This document shows, one piece after another, positions 24,710 to 37,972 of a stretch of 64,000 nt of DNA. Both the position numbers and the translations under genes were made by a program. Numbering within the stretch: the first letter of the stretch is position 1; the number at the start of each line of letters is the position of its first letter. The notes below the pieces were generated by a model, which was given only the letters and a program-made list of their open reading frames with translations, ran no database searches and had not been told where the DNA came from. Source of the stretch: Phocoena phocoena (Eukaryota > Chordata > Mammalia > Artiodactyla > Phocoenidae); assembly GCF_963924675.1 (NCBI RefSeq), contig NC_089230.1:73089223-73153222 (forward strand). The letters run 5' to 3'.

Positions 24710-25465
24710 CACCTCACATTTCACATCCATTAGATGGGCAGAAATGTTTAAATCTGACAGTGCCACACGCTTGGGGGGCTGTAGATGAATATGTCTACTG
24801 CTTGCAGGAGTGTAAATTCATGAAACACTTTGGCAATATAATATATATGATCATCTGATCATAACCTACTGCACAGCGCTTGCACCCCAGAGAAACTCCT
24901 TCATGAGGAGACACGTACAGAAATGTTCACAGCAGCAGCACTTGTAGTGGTGATAAATTGGAAGCAATCTAAATGTCCATCAACAAGAGGATTGATCATT
25001 TGTGCCGTATATATACACACATATATATAGAGTTTGCAGTACTGTACAGTACCTAAAAATGGAATGAACCAGTGTTTCGTATGTCCACACGAATATATCT
25101 AAGAACCAGAGAATTAAGGGAAAAATTCCAAAAGGAGACATTTTAACTCAGCCTGAGCTCTTAATCATGGCACCCATACTGTCATTTCACAAGGATCAGA
25201 TACCATTCAACATCCATCAGATTCATATATAGTTATCCACGTACATAAAGTTTAAAAGCAATGTCATGTTTGCTTTTGGATATTATACATTTGTAGTAAA
25301 GGTATAGCATGCCTGGGAATGATAAACATCAAATTTAGGTGAGTGGTTACCTGAGGGAAGTAGGATCAAGGAGGGGCACAGGGAGTTTCAAGTGATGTGT
25401 GACCTTTTTGTGGTCTGAAATAAAGATGGTATAATGTTAATATTTCACAGAATTATGTAGTGGAA
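24710..25465 (+). repeat. Old L1 (L1M-type) 3' part, sense
   Basis: Recognisable diverged ORF2-end blocks: 'ctaaatgtccatcaacaaga', 'cacacgaatatatctaagaa', 'tgggaatgataaacatcaaa' and 'aggtgagtggttacctgagg'. Confidence 0.72.
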
Positions 25466-25582
25466 CACATGGATGTTAGTGAATGTTCTCTAATGCTTTT
25501 CTGTGTGGTTAAAATGTTTTGTTAATAGATAGGTGGGTATTTAGTAGTGAAACCGTAGGTGTGCATCTAAAACTTACTTTCA

Positions 25583-25806
25583 GGGCTTCCCTGGTGGTGC
25601 AGTGGTTGAGAGTCCACCTGCCGATGCAGGGGATACGGGTTCGTGACCCGGTCTGGGAAGATCCCACATTCCGCAGAGCGGCTAGGCCCCTGAGCCATGG
25701 CCACTGAGCCTGCGCGTCCGGAGCCTGTGTTCCGCAACAGGAGAGGCCACAACAGTGAGAGGCCCGCGTACCATTTAAAAAAAACAAACCAACAACAAAA
25801 AAAACC
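25583..25806 (+). mobile_element. Cetacean CHR-type SINE
   Basis: Starts 'gggcttccctggtggtgcag', has the GC-rich body and 'gagaggcccgcgtaccattt' before an A-rich tail. Target duplications ACTTACTTTC (25571) and CCTTACTTTC (25807) flank it. Confidence 0.95.
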
Positions 25807-25924
25807 ACCTTACTTTCTGCAGGCATCCTATCTACAGATCCAAATAAAAGAATCCATTCAAGGAAGATCAGTGCCATTTCACTGAAATCCTTTGTTAAAA
25901 AGTTTTATGACATAAAAACGTAAA

Positions 25925-27765
25925 TCTGTTTTTTAAAAAATCTTTGCCTGGCAGCCTTTTTATAGAAATTAACAGAATGGTTCAAAATGTTTATGGAAAT
26001 ATAAAGGACCTAGAATAGCTAAAACAATTTTGAAAAAAAAAGAATAAAGTTGGAGGACTTATACTCCTTGATTCTAAGACTTAAACTACAGTAAACCAAG
26101 ATAGTGTGATATTGGTATAAGACAATAGAACAATAAAGCAGAATAGATCAGTGTAAAAGAATTTAAAAATCCAGAGATAGACCCATGTGCAGATGGTTAA
26201 TTGATTCTAGATAAAGTAGCAAAGTAATTCAGTGGGGATAGGATAGTCCTTTCAAGAAATAGTCTTGGGGCTTCCCTGGTGGCGCAGTGGTTGAGAATCT
26301 GCCTGCTAATGCAGGGGACACGGGTTCGAGCCCTGGTCTGGGATGATCCCACATGCCGCGGAGCGACTAGGCCCGTGAGTCACAACTACTGAGCCTGCGC
26401 ATCTGGAGCCTGTGCTCCTCAACAAGAGAGGCCGCGATAATGAGAGGCCCGCGCACCGCGATGAAGAGTGGCCCCCGCTTGCCACAACTAGAGAAAGCCC
26501 TTGCACAGAAACGAAGACCCAACACAGCAAAAATAAATAAACTAATAAACTCCTGCCCCCAACAAAAAAAAAAAAAAAGAAAGAAATAGTCTTGGAACAA
26601 TTAGATATCCATAAGGAAAAAAACGAATCTCAACCCTTATCTCATACTTACCCCACAAAAATGAATTCAAAGTGGGTCATAGACCTAAATGTAAAGCTAA
26701 AGCTATAAAACTTTTAAAAGAAAATATAGGAGAAAATCTTGGTGCCTTTGCGTTTGGCAAGTATTTCTTACAGAAAGCACAAGTCATAAAAAGGTTTTAA
26801 ATTGAACTTAAAATTGAAACTGATGCTCTTCAAAAGATGCTGTTCAGGAAATGACAAAGCAAGCCACAGATTGGGGAAAAGAGTTATAATACATACATCT
26901 GATGAATGCCTTCTATCCAGAATATATCAAAAAAACAAAGCTCTTACAGCTCAAGGTAAAGAACTCAGTTTTTAAAGTTGACCTAAAGATTTGAAACAAG
27001 ACTTCGCAATGATCATTAAGCACACGTAAGCTCCTTAGTCATCAGGGAAGTGCAAATTAAAATCAAGTGAGGTGCCATTACATACCCACTAGATGGCTAG
27101 AGTTTAAAAGTCTGATGACAACAAGTGTTGGTGAGCATTTCCAACAACTGGCACTCTTTTACGTTGTTGGTGGGAGCGTAAAATGGCAGAACCACTGTGG
27201 AAAACTGTTCAGCAGTTACATTTTTTTATATACCTGTCATACTACCAAGGAATTCCATTCCCTGGTATTTTCAAAGGAGAAATGAAAACTTTAAACTATT
27301 CACGGCAGCTTTATTTGTAAGATCCCCAAACTGCAATCAACCCAAATGTCCAGATGTCATCATATACCCAGATTGTGGTATAGCCATATAATGGAATAGT
27401 ATGAAGGAATAAAAGTAACTGACTATCGATTTATGCAATAGCATGGATGAATCTCCCAAAATCAAGCTGAGCAATAGAAACCAAATACGAAAGGTTTCTT
27501 GTATATTATTCCACTTACATGAAATCTGGAAAAGACAAAACTAATCTATAGCAATAGAAAGTAGATCAGTGGTTGTCTGGCGCCATCGTTGGGCTGAGGA
27601 TTGATTAGAATGGGCTACAAGAGAGCTTTTTGGAATGTTTGAATATTCCATATCTTACTTGTAGAGATGGTTTGATGGGTGTACAGTTATCAAAACTAAT
27701 CAAATTTTATAACTAAAATGGGTGCTTTTTATCCTATGTCATTAAAGTTGATCTTAAAGAAAGCA
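25925..27765 (+). repeat. Old L1 (L1M-type) ORF2 end and 3' UTR, sense, split by a SINE
   Basis: Diverged ORF2 reverse-transcriptase C-terminal region ('ttggaggacttatactcctt', 'gatagacccatgtgcagatg'), then 'gaaaactgttcagcagttac', 'ccatataatggaatagtatg', and a 3' UTR with 'atcagtggttgtctggcgcc'. The SINE at 26269-26580 interrupts it. Confidence 0.85.
26269..26580 (+). mobile_element. CHR-type SINE, long form, inside L1M
   Basis: About 312 bp: 'ggcttccctggtggcgcagt' head, body with 'gagaggcccgcgcaccgcga' extended by 'ttgccacaactagagaaagc', and an A-rich tail. Perfect 15-bp target duplication AAGAAATAGTCTTGG at 26254 and 26581. The perfect duplication suggests a fairly recent insertion of the long subform. 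Confidence 0.97.
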
Positions 27766-29893
27766 AGGCACAGAAAAAGTCTTAGTCGGACATAAAACTG
27801 TTAACAGTGCCTCATTTATTGAAGTGACTTTGTAGATGTTGTTATTTATTCTTCCGTATGTAGATTTTCCAGCCACTTTCAGTATTTTTCTCCTTTCTAA
27901 AGAATGTTCTGCCTTTTGGCAGTTTCACGGCATAGTAGAAAACCTAAAGGAGTGTGAAAAACAAAAAGGAAGAATGCAACATTTGAATTGGTCAGTTCAG
28001 GCTGTTTCAGTGAGGAGGGTGTTGAAACTTGGTTTATTATAAAAGGTTATCAAATATCGTGTATCTGTGTTCCTGTTCTCCAGATATTCCACAGTGGGTT
28101 ATTAATGGTGAAGTGGAACACATATATACAGTATTTATGTGTATATTTTAAAAGAACGAAGTTATGAGAAACTGATTCAGTATTCTCTTGACTTTATCAG
28201 TCTACTGTTGCTCAGAAGTAAGAAAGGAATTCTAATACTCTTACGCATGTGAAGTGTAATTATCTTTTTTCAGAGTATTTATGTTTCTTGCACATCTATG
28301 AAAAACAGGTGTGTCGAAATACTCCTATCTGGACAATGCAAAATTTATATATCTTGCCGTGTATGCCTACCTCATTAGTAGTCATAGTTTTATTCAGAAA
28401 TCTCTTATCAGAGAGCCTACAACTGTTCTCCATCTGGACTGCACTGAGAGCAAAATTATCAGATTTTTATTTCCTCACTTTCCACTGATCAGATTGGTGA
28501 AAGTCAGACTTTTGCAAAACCTGAATACTTTGCATAGTAATAGGTGGTTTGTGTTGTTAATGACCTCTGTTGAGTATATTTTTTCAATTCTTTTTATTGA
28601 TTCAGAACTGCAAAAGGAGTTCTCAGAAAGGTTGTGGAAGAACTGAGAATTTGACCCAAAAGAGTCAGTTTATGAAGAGGCAGAACTCAAATGCAGGTAG
28701 TTAGATTCTAATACCGTGAGAGAATTAACTTCACTTGAAGTGTTGTTTTTCAGTAAGTACTGTTGTAGGCACAGAAATACTTTGCCTTGGTTTGCATTTC
28801 TCAGTGATACCGGAATAAAATCATTAGTTTACAAATGATAAGTTAGCATACTTCCATATGCTCTTGTCCAAAATCAGATTTTGGAAATATGTCAGTTTGG
28901 CAGAGAAAGAGTTGCATTCTTGAAAACTTAGACTGAAATATGTGTACTTGTTAATTCAAAAAAGAGTCAGAATCATTTAAAAGTGATTTAATGCAAAAGG
29001 AAGTCAAAACAATTCTTTGAACTATGTCAGGTTTTGTTCCTAAGAATTGTTCAGAATTAAGTAGGGGCTCTGCAATAGAATTCTAATTTTAGTGTATTAG
29101 ATTAAGTCACTTCAACTAATTATCGAGCCATTTTAAGGGGAAAAGAAGGCATTGACATACAGGTAAATGTACCCATACAGGTGCCAATAGAAACAATCCT
29201 AAAGCAGTTTGGGCTTCAAAGACCTTCAGGACTAATGGAACATATGATGAACTTAGTTCATGGGGTCCCCAGTATGTGGGAAGAAAAGAGCTTATTAATA
29301 AAGCAGGGAACATGATATTTTTGGCATTTTTATTAGTATTAGGCAATAATACTTCCGTAAGAAATACTATTAATATGGAAATGTAAATAGTCGTAACTTC
29401 AGGACACATTACTGGTAGGTGGGTTCTGATTATGGAAAATGGTTAGTGTTCAAACTTTGACATTAGCCCAGACGATTGAGCCAGAGAGGCCTGATTTGTA
29501 ATTTACATTGGATTTGTGCCTTCAGCTATTTCCAAACGTAGAGTTCTCAGGTTTTTCTTGAATAATAGACATAGATTTCTCTTATTCAGTGGCATAAGAA
29601 TGGATATCATCTGTCAAAGTTTTTAAGTAGTGGTACATGCAAAGTCCTTTTTCATTTTTACAACGATTTTGAGGTTTCACTATAAAGTAGCGTGATTGAT
29701 TTTTTTTTTTTCTTTAAAAGTTAGATGTGGATGAGTGTTATCTCTTTCTAGGTAATACCCTGGAACTCTGTACAGTGATTACAGCCGATGTTCATAGTAC
29801 TTTTGGAATGCCTCTTTGAATATTGTATTTAGAACCTATAGCAATTCTTTTACATATCACAATGATGGCATTTAAAGAAAAATCCTTTGAGAC

Positions 29894-29943
29894 TGATAGT
29901 GATTCTTTTTTTTTTTTTTTTTTTTTTTTTGATAGTGATTCTT
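29894..29943 (-). mobile_element. Candidate tail-only retrotransposon insertion
   Basis: GATAGTGATTCTT occurs at 29895-29907 and again at 29931-29943. Only T bases (about 23) lie between. This is a perfect 13-bp target-site-like duplication around a pure poly(A) tail on the minus strand. Confidence 0.7.
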
Positions 29944-31342
29944 GAGAACAGTCAGAACGAGAATATTGATCCAGGTCAGTATTTGGATGTAGTTCTTGTT
30001 CTCAAAATATTTCTTCAGATTTTTGTTTTTTTACTGCTAGTTAAGAAAGAGGGAAGAAAATTACCTACAAGATAGAACTAAGTAATAAAACTGATTTTAA
30101 AGTCACTTTGAAAGTAGTTGAGCAGTGTGCGGCATCATTGGATAAATAAGTAGTCTGAAAGTGGACACTCTAAAGGATAGTATTCATAGTCACTTGAATA
30201 TATAAATTGTGACAGATGTCTCTGGAAATATTCTGTATTTTATAGTCTGAAATAAGAAGATATTTTCCTACATCAAAAAAAGTCTCCTGGGATCATAAGT
30301 GGCTGTCATAGTTGGGGTTCCTGGCTTTTCTCTTAGGTGACAATACTCACTAGTGTCTGCTCCTGTAATCCGGTCTCCAAGGACCTTTCCAGCTTGAAAG
30401 TTTTATGGCTCTGATAATCTGCAGCAAAATCACACACAATTCTCTCTGCTGCTCAAAACCTGATCCCTAGTGTTTTGTGGAAGTTGTTGGCTTTTAAAAA
30501 TAAACAGTTTGATCTAGTCTAAATTGGGAAGGAGACACAGACAGATTTAGTGATTCAAACTGCAGAAATAAATGACATGATTGAGGTTGGGGATAAGGTA
30601 TCTACTGGAACATGCATTTGAGGAGACTTTTAATTCTCTATGGTAAGTTTGCAGATGGAGTTTATAAAAGCATTTTCTGAATTTCTGCATCCTTTATGTG
30701 AAGGTTTTCTGGGCATGGGACATGGTGCAGAGTAGAAATGGAGGATCAAAACACAAATGGCATGTTGAAACAGAGATCCGTCCGTTAGAGCCAAAGCTGC
30801 CCTTAGGATTTGAGCCTGTACTGGTGCTGCCTCAACTCATAGACACCAGGATGCAACCTTCCCCCTGCCGTAAACCCACCTCCTGGCACTCCATCTTTGC
30901 AGTCCATCACGTGGCCTCTGGACATAATTCTTAGAAAGCCTTACTTCATATTATTGTTATACTTGGTCTCCCGTTATAATGTAAAAATAACATCTCATTT
31001 GTCTAATTCCATATACCGTTTCACATACTTCATGCCTTTTCATACTTTATGTTTTGTATTTCCTCTCCCCTAAACCAAACTGCCAACATGCCCTTCCCTG
31101 TCAAAACTTCCCACTCTGCTTTTGGAACCCTGTTCCTTAATAAAGGCTCCCTAACTTCCTCACTGGATGGTCCCTTTACCTTCTTGCTTTCCTAAAACAT
31201 GGCTCTCATTTAAGACCTCCACTGTTCCTGCAGTGCTTTCAAAGAGTGATGCTTGTTGGTCCACACAGTGTTTTAGGGTTGGGAGGTGAGATCAGTGCCT
31301 TCTCCCCGCTGTCCTTTCAGACTATCAGTCCTGCATCCTTTT

Positions 31343-31680
31343 TTAAAAAATTTGTTTGTTTGTTTATTTATTTATTTATGGCTGTGTTGGGTCTTCGTTG
31401 CTGCGCGCAGGCTTTCTCTAGTTGCGGCAAGCGGGGGCTTCTCATTGCGGTGGCTTGTCTTTGTTGCAGAGCACGGGCTGTAGGTGCGTGGGCTTCGGTA
31501 GTTGTGGCGCAGGGGCTCAGTAGTTGTGGCTCGTGGGCTCTGTAGTGCAGGCTCATTAGCTGTGGTGCACGGGCTTAGTTGCTCCCTGGCATGTGGGCCT
31601 GTGGCTCCCGGACCAGGGCTCGTGCCTGTGTCCTCTGCATTGGCAGGTGGATTCTTAACCACTGCACCACGAGGGAAGCC
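31343..31680 (-). mobile_element. CHR-type SINE, long form
   Basis: T/A-rich tail side ('tgtttgtttatttatttatt'), 'ggctgtgttgggtcttcgtt', several 'gtggctcgtgggctc'-type blocks, and a head ending 'accacgagggaagcc'. Flanked by CAGTCCTGCATCCTTTT (31326) and CAGTCCTTCATCCTTA (31681). Confidence 0.96.
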
Positions 31681-31749
31681 CAGTCCTTCATCCTTATGTA
31701 AGCCCCTCACCCTGGCATCTTTGGTGTTTATGCCAATTAGGTTTATCTT

Positions 31750-32805
31750 ATCTCTGTCTTCTCCCAGTTTCCTAACTGCCCTTCTCTAATTCTTACCGTG
31801 TTTTCAAAGCCTTGCTCTCAACCTACTTTCATTTCCATGTGGATGATGTGTTTTGTTGGCCTTTCTTGTTCTTAGGATCTTCGTTTCTAATGGCCTTTGG
31901 CCCATACCAGTGTAGACACGCACTCACGGCTACCTCATGGGCCTTATCTTCACAGGCAGCTGCTCAAACTCTGACATACTAAAGTCACACACCTTAATGT
32001 CTCACGACAGCTTCCTCTGCTTGCGTGTCGCTGAGGTCGCTCCAGGGCGGCACTCATGATCAAGTGGCCCAAGCTAGAAACTTGGAATTCATCCTTGATT
32101 TCTTCTCTCTCATCATCTGCTCCTCTTCTCGAATCCGCCCACTTCTCGCTGTCTGCATTCCCATGCCAGGTGCAGGCCTGGGGTTTTGCGGCAGCCTCTT
32201 AAGGAGACTTCCTGCATTTGGTCCTCCCCATCTCTAATCCATTCTTTACCCTGACCACACAGAGTTAGTCTAAAATGCAAAGTGATCATGTCACACTCCT
32301 GTTTAATATCCTATTTGTAGGATCAGATACAGACCCCTCAACACAGGTTAGACGGCCTGCATAATCTTGCCCTACTTACCTCTCTAGCCTTAATTCTTGT
32401 CTCTTCCCCTTCAAACCCTGTGATTCAATCGTATTTAATTTATTTCAGTTCTTGAAATATGCCAGAATAAATATGATTTATTGAACCCTGGGCCTTTGAG
32501 CATGTTCCCTGTTTCTCACAAATTCTTTCCCTTTCTCTTAACTTGACAAACTCCTACTCATCCTTCAGGCTTTAGGTTCCTCTAGAAAGCCTTTGTTAAT
32601 TCTCTTAATTCTGGGTAGGTGCCCCTGCTCTGTTTTGGAATCCTGAACTTCCTGTTACAGCACTTACCACACTGCATTATAATCTCCCACTTACTGTGTC
32701 CGCCCCAAACCTACAAACTGTGAGGGCAGGAATGTGTCAACAGCACCGAGAACAATTCCTGACCTCTAGTAGGTGCTCAGTATATTATTTGATAAATGAA
32801 TAAAT
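31750..32805 (+). repeat. L2 LINE, ORF2 3' part and 3' end
   Basis: A long L2 relic: 'tagaaacttggaattcatcc', 'gtgatcatgtcacactcctg', 'cctactcatccttcaggctt', 'cagcacttaccacactgcat' and a tail 'gtaggtgctcagtatattat'. The preceding 31000-31340 may belong to the same element, with the SINE at 31343 inserted into it. Confidence 0.85.
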
Positions 32806-32899
32806 AAGGGAAGAAAGGAAGAATACGGTTTCTTTTTGAGAACGGGGGAGATAAGTTTATAAGAGCTCTCATTACACAAGACCTGCTTTAAAATAGGAT

Positions 32900-33190
32900 G
32901 AAAAAATTTTTTACTGTGTAAACTGCCTTCAGTGGGGAAGTAAACACAAGCAAGGAGACGAACTAGGAGATTGCAGTACTGTTGCAGTGATGGGGTCCAA
33001 AGAGCCTGAACTCGAATTGAGGCACTTGGAATAGAAAGCTTAACAATTACTGTGAAAGGGGTAATCATTAAAAGGCATAACAGAACTTGACCACTAGGGT
33101 ATAAGGCAGGAGGCAAAGTAGAAATTGATTACAGTATTTTGGCATTGGTGGAAATAGGAAGAGTTTGGATAATAGGTTTTGTAAGGAAAA
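32900..33190 (-). repeat. Probable L2 relic, antisense
   Basis: 'aactaggagattgcagtact' followed by purine-rich sequence resembles antisense L2. It lies in opposite orientation to the L2 just upstream. Confidence 0.4.
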
Positions 33191-33984
33191 AAGTTCAGAA
33201 TTTCTAGAAATTTTATATTCACATATTAAATTAAAATCATTAGAGAAAAGATTTCACTGATTTTGGAGGCAAGAAGTAATTTTTAAATGTTTTTTTAGTA
33301 AATATACTAAATAGAAATTTTATTTATAAATGCAGTTTCAGAATTTGTTGAATTTTAAGGAACTTAAATTTTAACAAACCCTGCTGTCTTTTTTGAGAAG
33401 TAGATGGCAACCTAAGAAAATGGTTTCATTTTGTTTATGTTTCTTTGTTTGTCCTTGGTGTAAAAAAGTTGTGAATTTTTTGATACTATAAATACTTCTG
33501 ATACTATAAATAACTGAGTAAGAATGGTTAACAATATATTAAAATATTATCTTATTAACATGTATTCCTCATTTAAAAAAGATTCATAATATAATATGTC
33601 TCCACATCTTTCTTACTATCCTTTTGGCTACATGGAGTTGGAGTTTCTTTGAAAGATTAGCAACAGAGATTATAGATTTAGAAGTTATTCATCTAAAGAT
33701 GATTACTGAATCCCTAAGAATAGGTGAACTTGATAAGGGAAGATTATAGGAGGAAAAGAAGGAAAGAAAGGATGATTACTGCTGAATGTTTATAATTTCC
33801 AGTGTCACAGGGAATAATTAAGAGGTGTCCCCAAAATATAACAGAAAGAATGATAAGAGAAATGAAAGGTATATCTAAGTGTCAGAAAATAATACAGAAG
33901 TAAAGTTGTAGGAACTGGATTACAGTGGGTTAACAAATGAGTGAACACATTTCTGTTCTTAATTCTTACCGACAAGGAAGAATT

Positions 33985-34505
33985 AAACTTGAGTGGTTCT
34001 TGGCCAAAGAGAACTTCAGTCAACTTCAAATTCCTTAACCTGGCATTCAAGACTATTCATAATCTGAAATTCAGTGGCCAATGTTGATCTTCTAAAGTTC
34101 CTCAAACTATTGTCCTCAAGGTCCTCCAGCACAGACTCTGAGACCTCTGTGGTTTTTATCCCCACCTCACTCTTTTCCCCACTGGAATCCTACCAAGGGC
34201 CCTGTTTTAAGCCTCAACCTAATTCATGTTGTCTTCCCTAAATCCTATAGTGATCTCTTTGTGTACCGCTGGTTTTGCTTTTAATTGGAACCTTCTTTAA
34301 AATTTCTGCTTGTATCTTTTGTCTTCCCAATGAGACTATAAGCATTTTAAGGGCAAGATCCGTGTTTCCTATTTACTGCTCAATTTGCTCAGTTACATTT
34401 TTAAAAGTGAGTAATACATTATCGCTAAGGTACCCATCAGAGGTAAAATGCTGTGGATCTGGAATGCTGCATAGTGCCATGTATGTAATAAATACTAAAA
34501 AAAAA
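33985..34505 (+). repeat. L2 LINE 3' relic
   Basis: 'ccttaacctggcattcaaga' with 'ctattcataatctgaaattc', then 'tgagactataagcattttaa' and an ending 'catgtatgtaataaatacta', in L2 order. Confidence 0.65.
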
Positions 34506-34764
34506 TTTCATTAAATCAAAATGTGCTTGGTCGACCTGATTATAGTTAATTCTTGATAGTTTATAATCAAAGAAAGGCTAATGTTTTCGCCAACATCTGT
34601 CCATATACTTTCTGTTATAAAAATACCTTGTATACGGAATACATACAAATGCTGTGTTGGTAGTTTTATGATAAATTTATAACTCCCTTATTTTATCATT
34701 ACAGTCCTTTTCTTTCTAAACATACTGTTCACTTCACTGATGGCAACATTGGTGCTCTGTGGAA

Positions 34765-35005
34765 GCCAGTATATAAAGTTGTTAAAACCATGGACCCTGT
34801 GGTTCAGTCCAGGTCCTACAACTTATTAGCAGTATGAACTCAAGCATGGCCCTAATCTCTCTGAGCTCCAGTTCCTCCATGCATAAAATGGGTAATAACT
34901 ACCTTCCTCCCTGGGTTGCTGAGAGTTAAAGGAGGTAAACCCTATAAATGTGGAGCACTGTGCCTGGCCCTTAGTAAGTGCCATCCCTGTAATTAGGGTT
35001 TTGTC
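34765..35005 (+). repeat. MIR SINE, nearly complete
   Basis: Sense MIR: 'gttcagtccaggtcctacaa', 'ctctctgagctccagttcct', 'gcataaaatgggtaataact', 'gcactgtgcctggcccttag'. Confidence 0.88.
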
Positions 35006-35559
35006 TAATTTAACAATGCCACAAGAGAAAGTTCTCTGCAGTTTTTACATGTTAATTTTATGGGTGGTATTTCTGTTAACTTCTAAAACCATTTACACCC
35101 ACTATTTTATGTGATATTTTGATCATAAAATAGTAGGTTCTTTTCATAGTCATGTAGAGTCCAATTGGCTAACGTCCTTGTGTTCCACTGCTTATAATTT
35201 CATAGCGACAAGGCTGGTTCAATCTGGAACAAAATATCCCTTCCATGGCTTTCTTTTATTATATGATGCAAGATGCTTGTATCACAAAATGAATTCAGGG
35301 TGCCTCTCCCTATATCTTTAGGACTCAAATCCGAGTTAATTACCAAGTAGAGAAAATTCATGAAATGAAAACGGATAGGCAGTATTCTCCAGGGGATGAT
35401 CCTAAAATATCCTTTTGTAAATGATGAGGTATCTTGTGCACCCTTTTACTACCTATGCCTATTCCCAGACTTCACTTAGAAAACATTATAAATTCATAAC
35501 CCGACCCCATTGTATCCTAAACACTGAAGGCAAGCCATATTGTGAGGGTTTCATTTTAA

Positions 35560-35690
35560 CCGCAGAGAAATTGTAACCAGCCCCAAACCACAGGACCAAG
35601 TAAGTAGTAGGTCCAGGAATAGAACTGAGAAGGCTCTGATTCCTCCTCACATCCTGTAACCACAAGGTTCTGCTGCTTTGGTACATAATA
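35560..35690 (-). repeat. Possible MIR fragment
   Basis: 'taagtagtaggtccaggaat' and 'gaactgagaaggctctgatt' resemble antisense MIR. Weak. Confidence 0.3.
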
Positions 35691-36394
35691 ACAGATCATC
35701 TGGTGCTGCTGGACCACAGTACATGACACATCAGGAGCAAACCATAGGACCCTGTCTGAAAACACGCAGCCTTTACTTTCTAAAGGGCTGCTTAGAAGCC
35801 AGAGAGGTGGGGAAGGAGCCGTGATGAGCACCAGATGATTGCTGACTGATATTTGCGTTTGGGGTAAGCAGTTGCTACCACAAAGTTTGCCTCTCTGCTA
35901 AGGTTGTTTAAACAAAAACAAGGTAATGATTTATAGCCATGGAGATGCTTTTACCCATTCTTAATATTTGAGTTATTTTTAATCCAGATAGCTAAAGAGT
36001 GTCCTAGAATGGCATCGTGTCTATGAGAAGCGTAGACATTTTATGTTCCTTTCAAGAACTGGCCCACTCCCCATTTTACTTGAAAAGTTTTGCTTCTTTG
36101 CCTTTAGTTGATTTCCAGAGCACTGACATGGTTGTGTTGAAGTACTTGTCCTGCTGTATTGTTGCTGTGTGGGGAAGAAATTTGCCAGCCTCCTCACTGT
36201 GTCATGCTGGAAGTATAGCTTACTTATCCTTATTATTTTATATGGATACAAATTACTTGTATTTACTTACATTTTGTTTTGTTATATCACAGATGTGTTT
36301 TTTTCTGGGATTATTTCCTTTCTCTCTGAAATACACCCATTAGTAAAAGTCCTTTAGTAAAAGTCTTGGCTTTTATTTATCTAAAGGCGACTTT

Positions 36395-36520
36395 GTTTCA
36401 ACCGTACTCTTGAAGAATAGCTTTGCTAGATATACTATTCTTGAATGATATTTATTTTCTCTTAGGCTTTGGAGGGTATTATTTCACTGTTTATGGCTTC
36501 TATTGTTACTATTAAGTAAT
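36395..36520 (-). repeat. Old L1 fragment, antisense
   Basis: 'ctttgctagatatactattc' and 'cttggaatgatat'-like sequence match the antisense old-L1 region also seen near 10780. Short and diverged. Confidence 0.4.
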
Positions 36521-36529
36521 AGAAAATAT

Positions 36530-36712
36530 CTAGTGATTATGGAGTACTTAGTGCCAATCTTTACACATTGAACATTGGCACTTATCGCTTCATTTAATCC
36601 TGATAATATACTTACGATAATATGCCATTGTTATTCTTATTTATTCTGAGGGAGAAACAGGCACAGTGACAGAATTTCATCCCAGGATCTCTGACTCTAG
36701 AGCCCATGTTTA
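36530..36712 (-). repeat. MIR SINE
   Basis: Antisense MIR: 'ttcatttaatcctgataata', 'tctgagggagaaacaggcac', ending 'gactctagagcccatg'. Confidence 0.78.
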
Positions 36713-37972
36713 TTTTCTTTTTTAATTGAGGTGTAGTTGACATATAACATTATTTTAGTTTCAGGTGTACAACATAATGATTCAGTATTTGTATACATTG
36801 CAAAATGATCACCACAGTAAGTCTAGTTAACATCCATCACCGTACATAGTTACAAAAAAGTTTTTATCTTTCAAGATCTACTCTCTTAGCAACTTTCAAA
36901 TATGTAATACAATATTATTAACTATAGTTACCATGCTGTACATTATATTCCCAGGACTTATTTACTTTACACTGTGACATTTGTAGCCTTTGATCACCTT
37001 CACCCATTTCCCCCCCCACGCCCCCCCACCCCCTTCTCTGGCAGCCACCAGAAAGTTCTCTGTATCTATGAACTTTTTTTTTTTCTTCTTGTTTGTTTTT
37101 AGATTCATATATACGTGAGAGCATACGGTATTTGTCTTTCTCTGTCTTACTTATTTCACTTAGCATAATGCCCTCAAGGTCCTTCCATGTTGTTGTAAGT
37201 GGCAAGATTTCATTTATTTTTTATGCCCAAATAATATTCCATTGTGTATATATGCCATATTTTCTTTATCCATTCATCCATTGATGGACACTTAGGTTGT
37301 TTCCATTTCTTGGCTATTGTAAGTAATGCTGCAGTGAACATGGGGGTGCAGATATTTTTTTGAATTAATATTTTCATTTTCTTCAAAGAAATACCCAGAA
37401 GTGGAGTTGCTGGAACATACAGTAGTTCTATTTTTAATTTTTTTTGAGGGACCTCCATACTGTTCTCCATAGTGGCTGCACCAATTTACATTCCCACCAA
37501 CAGTACAAGAGGGTTCCTTGCCAACACTTGTTATTTTTATCTTTTTGATAAGAACCATTCTAACAGATATGAGGTGATATCTCATTGTGGTCTTGATTTG
37601 CATTTCTGTTGATTAGCGATGATTAGTGATGTTGAGCATCTTTTCATGTACCTATTGGCCATCTGTATGCCTTCTTTGAAAAGTGTCTGTTCAGATCTGC
37701 CCATTTTTTTTTTTTTTTTGCAGTACGCGGGCCTCTCACTGTTGTGGCCTCTCCCGTTGCGGAGCACAGGCTCCCGACGCGCAGGCCCAGTGGCCATGGC
37801 TCATGGGCCCAGCCGCTCCGCGGCATGTGGGATCTTCCCAGACCGGGGCACGAACCCATGTCCCCTGCATCGGCAGGCGGACTCTCAACCACTGCACCAC
37901 CAGGGAAGCCCTGCCCATTTTTTAATTGGAGGGTTTTGGGTTTTTACTGTTGAGTAGAGTCTATGTTTTTAA
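36713..37972 (-). repeat. L1 3' fragment, split by a SINE
   Basis: Antisense L1 3' UTR ('gtgtagttgacatataacat', 'agtttcaggtgtacaacata') and the end of ORF2 ('taatattccattgtgtatat', 'ctccatactgttctccatag'). The SINE at 37706-37910 interrupts it. The 5' end of the L1 is missing (5' truncation). Confidence 0.9.
37706..37910 (-). mobile_element. Cetacean CHR-type SINE inside L1
   Basis: Poly(T), 'gcagtacgcgggcctctcac', GC-rich body and a head ending 'accaccagggaagcc'. Target duplication CTGCCCATTTTTT at 37698 and 37911. Confidence 0.96.

Noticed and set aside
25583..25660. Possible tRNA gene
   Set aside because: The SINE heads keep tRNA-like A and B box sequences, but they do not fold as intact tRNAs and are followed by SINE bodies and tails.
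28249..28646. Overlapping 79- and 111-residue open frames on the + strand
   Set aside because: No recognisable domain, ordinary AT-rich intron composition, and no splice or expression signal.
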